From positions 314,753-378,752 of the forward strand of contig VZRR01005728.1 in NCBI GenBank assembly GCA_013398015.1: a stretch of 64,000 nucleotides of DNA, written 5' to 3'. Origin of the DNA: Oreocharis arfaki (lineage: Eukaryota; Chordata; Aves; Passeriformes; Paramythiidae). Positions 63,330-64,000 of this stretch are shown one piece after another. Numbering within the stretch: position 1 is the first letter of the stretch; every line of letters begins with the position of its first letter. The notes under the pieces are model-generated. The model searched no databases. It saw only the letters and a program-made list of their open reading frames with translations, and had not been told where the DNA came from. The position numbers and the translations under genes were made by a program.

Positions 63330-63831
63330 GTTGCATTCTCTTCTGTGCCCTTCACTTTAAAAAGCACATTAATGTGCTGGAGTGCAGCCAGCAAAAGGCA
63401 ATAAGGCTCTTGAAAGGTCTAGAAAAAATGTCTCATGAGGAACAGCTGAGGGACCTGGGGTTGTTTATTCTCAAGAAGAGGAGGCTGAAGGGGGGCCTTT
63501 ATCCCTCTCTACAACTCCCTGAAAGGAGGTTTTTGGGGCTGGTCTCTTCTGCCGTGCCTGCAGTGACCAGACTAGAGGGAATGGCCTTGAACTGAGAGAG
63601 GGGACGTTTAGATTAGACATTAGAAAAATATTTTTCACTGTTAGGGTGGTCAGGCGCTGAACAATTTCCCAGGGAGGTAGGTGGCGGAGTTACTACCCCG
63701 GCAGGTGTTCAAGAGGGGTCTGGATCTAGCCTGGGTGATTTAGTGGTTATGGGTTACAGCGGTAGTGCCGGGTGGACAGCAGTACTGGATGATCTTAAAG
63801 GTTTCTTCCAGCCTTGATGGCTCTATAACTC
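63330..63831 (+). mobile_element. CR1 LINE 3' portion, second copy in tandem
   Basis: A separate CR1 copy begins again at the same part of ORF2 (FKKHINVLECSQQKAIRLLK, then MSHEEQLRDLGLFILKKRR) and runs through the RLDIRKIFF and DNA-level CCCAGGGAGG blocks. It reaches the 3' UTR (TGGATGATCTTAAAGGTTTC) and a degraded terminus at about 63831. It stops just before the CpG island. Confidence 0.92.
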
Positions 63832-63964
63832 ACGAAGAGAGCTCCACAGCCCGGGCCGAAGCGCACGCTCTGCCCCAGCTGCCCTTCCCCCGCCGCCACA
63901 GAGATGAGGGGAAGGGAGGGGCCCAGGCGCCCCCCGCGTCCCCGCCCGCGCCGCCGGCCTCCGC

Positions 63965-63980
63965 CCGGGAGGGGGCGCCA
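63965..63980 (+). promoter_or_regulatory. CTCF-like binding motif
   Basis: CCGGGAGGGGGCGCCA matches the CTCF core: the AGGGGGCGC block is exact and the flanking CC and final A agree, with mismatches confined to weakly constrained positions. It sits in the CpG island. Confidence 0.55.
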
Positions 63981-63981
63981 G

Positions 63982-63993
63982 CGCGCAGGCGCG
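63982..63993. promoter_or_regulatory. NRF1-like motif
   Basis: CGCGCAGGCGCG differs from the palindromic NRF1 consensus (TGCGCATGCGCA) at the centre and ends only. It adjoins the CTCF-like core. NRF1 sites are typical of CpG-island promoters of nuclear-encoded mitochondrial and housekeeping genes. Confidence 0.45.
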
Positions 63994-64000
63994 GCCCCGC

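Larger units (their letters stand above)
48363..63840 (-). other. GJB7: Upstream region and probable 5' intron of GJB7
   Basis: About 15.5 kb without a recognisable coding exon. Connexin genes usually have a non-coding first exon far upstream, and the CpG island at the right edge is a plausible promoter. Most of this block may therefore be one GJB7 intron, which is an inference. It is rich in dead retrotransposons: CR1 at 49513-49706, 56590-58553 (with a SINE inside), 61760-62391, 63005-63245 and 63330-63831. A (GT)n repeat lies at 48992-49022. The remainder is AT-rich unique sequence. Any non-coding first exon cannot be located from sequence alone. Confidence 0.55.
63845..64000. promoter_or_regulatory. 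CpG island edge, probable promoter at the right end
   Basis: GC content rises sharply after 63840, with about two dozen CpG dinucleotides in 155 bases, in contrast to the CpG-poor rest of the window. It holds a GC box (CCCCGCCC, about 63940-63947), a CTCF-like core (63965-63980) and an NRF1-like site (CGCGCAGGCGCG, 63982-63993). Such islands mark vertebrate housekeeping promoters. In human the next gene right of GJB7 is SMIM8, pointing away from GJB7, so this may be a shared divergent promoter. The island continues beyond the window and no start site or exon can be fixed. Confidence 0.75.

Overview
This window is vertebrate nuclear DNA, almost certainly from a bird. The chicken-repeat-1 (CR1) LINE is the dominant dispersed repeat (at least seven fragments on both strands). 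There is a solo LTR of a familiar avian endogenous-retrovirus type, and one SINE with a tRNA-Ile-like head and a CR1-like tail, a design known from zebra finch (TguSINE1 type). Coding DNA is sparse and split by GT-AG introns. There is no prokaryotic, CRISPR or operon-like content.

Two protein-coding genes are supported. (1) ZNF292 lies on the plus strand. Coding exons 2-8 can be placed to the base (15994-16148, 16634-16712, 18054-18189, 27558-27760, 30518-30654, 31850-31991, 33724-40899). All junctions keep the reading frame, giving 2675 residues plus a missing exon 1 upstream of the window. The 7.2-kb last exon carries all 16 C2H2-type zinc fingers. An AT-rich 3' UTR with several poly(A) signals follows, to about 42060. 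(2) A beta-group connexin lies on the minus strand at 47568-48362. It is best assigned to GJB7 (connexin 25), with the complete coding sequence in one exon. The order ZNF292(+) then GJB7(-) matches the conserved arrangement on human 6q14-q15.

Layout: 1-15993 is the 3' part of ZNF292 intron 1 (CR1 near 8.5-9.4 kb, AT-rich and poly-G tracts). 15994-42060 is ZNF292 (a CR1 fragment and a solo LTR in intron 4). 42060-47567 is intergenic sequence without recognisable genes. 47568-48362 is GJB7. 48363-63840 is probably the 5' intron and upstream region of GJB7 and holds five of the seven CR1 fragments plus the SINE. 63845-64000 is the start of a GC- and CpG-rich island with a strong CTCF-like core, an NRF1-like site and a GC box. 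It is probably a promoter, perhaps shared by GJB7 and the next gene to the right (SMIM8 in human).

I found no new molecular system. The observations most worth a second look are the SINE nested in a CR1 tail, an 11-12-residue degenerate repeat and a series of SUMO-consensus sites in ZNF292, the extended cytoplasmic tail of the avian GJB7, and the CpG-island motifs at the right edge.
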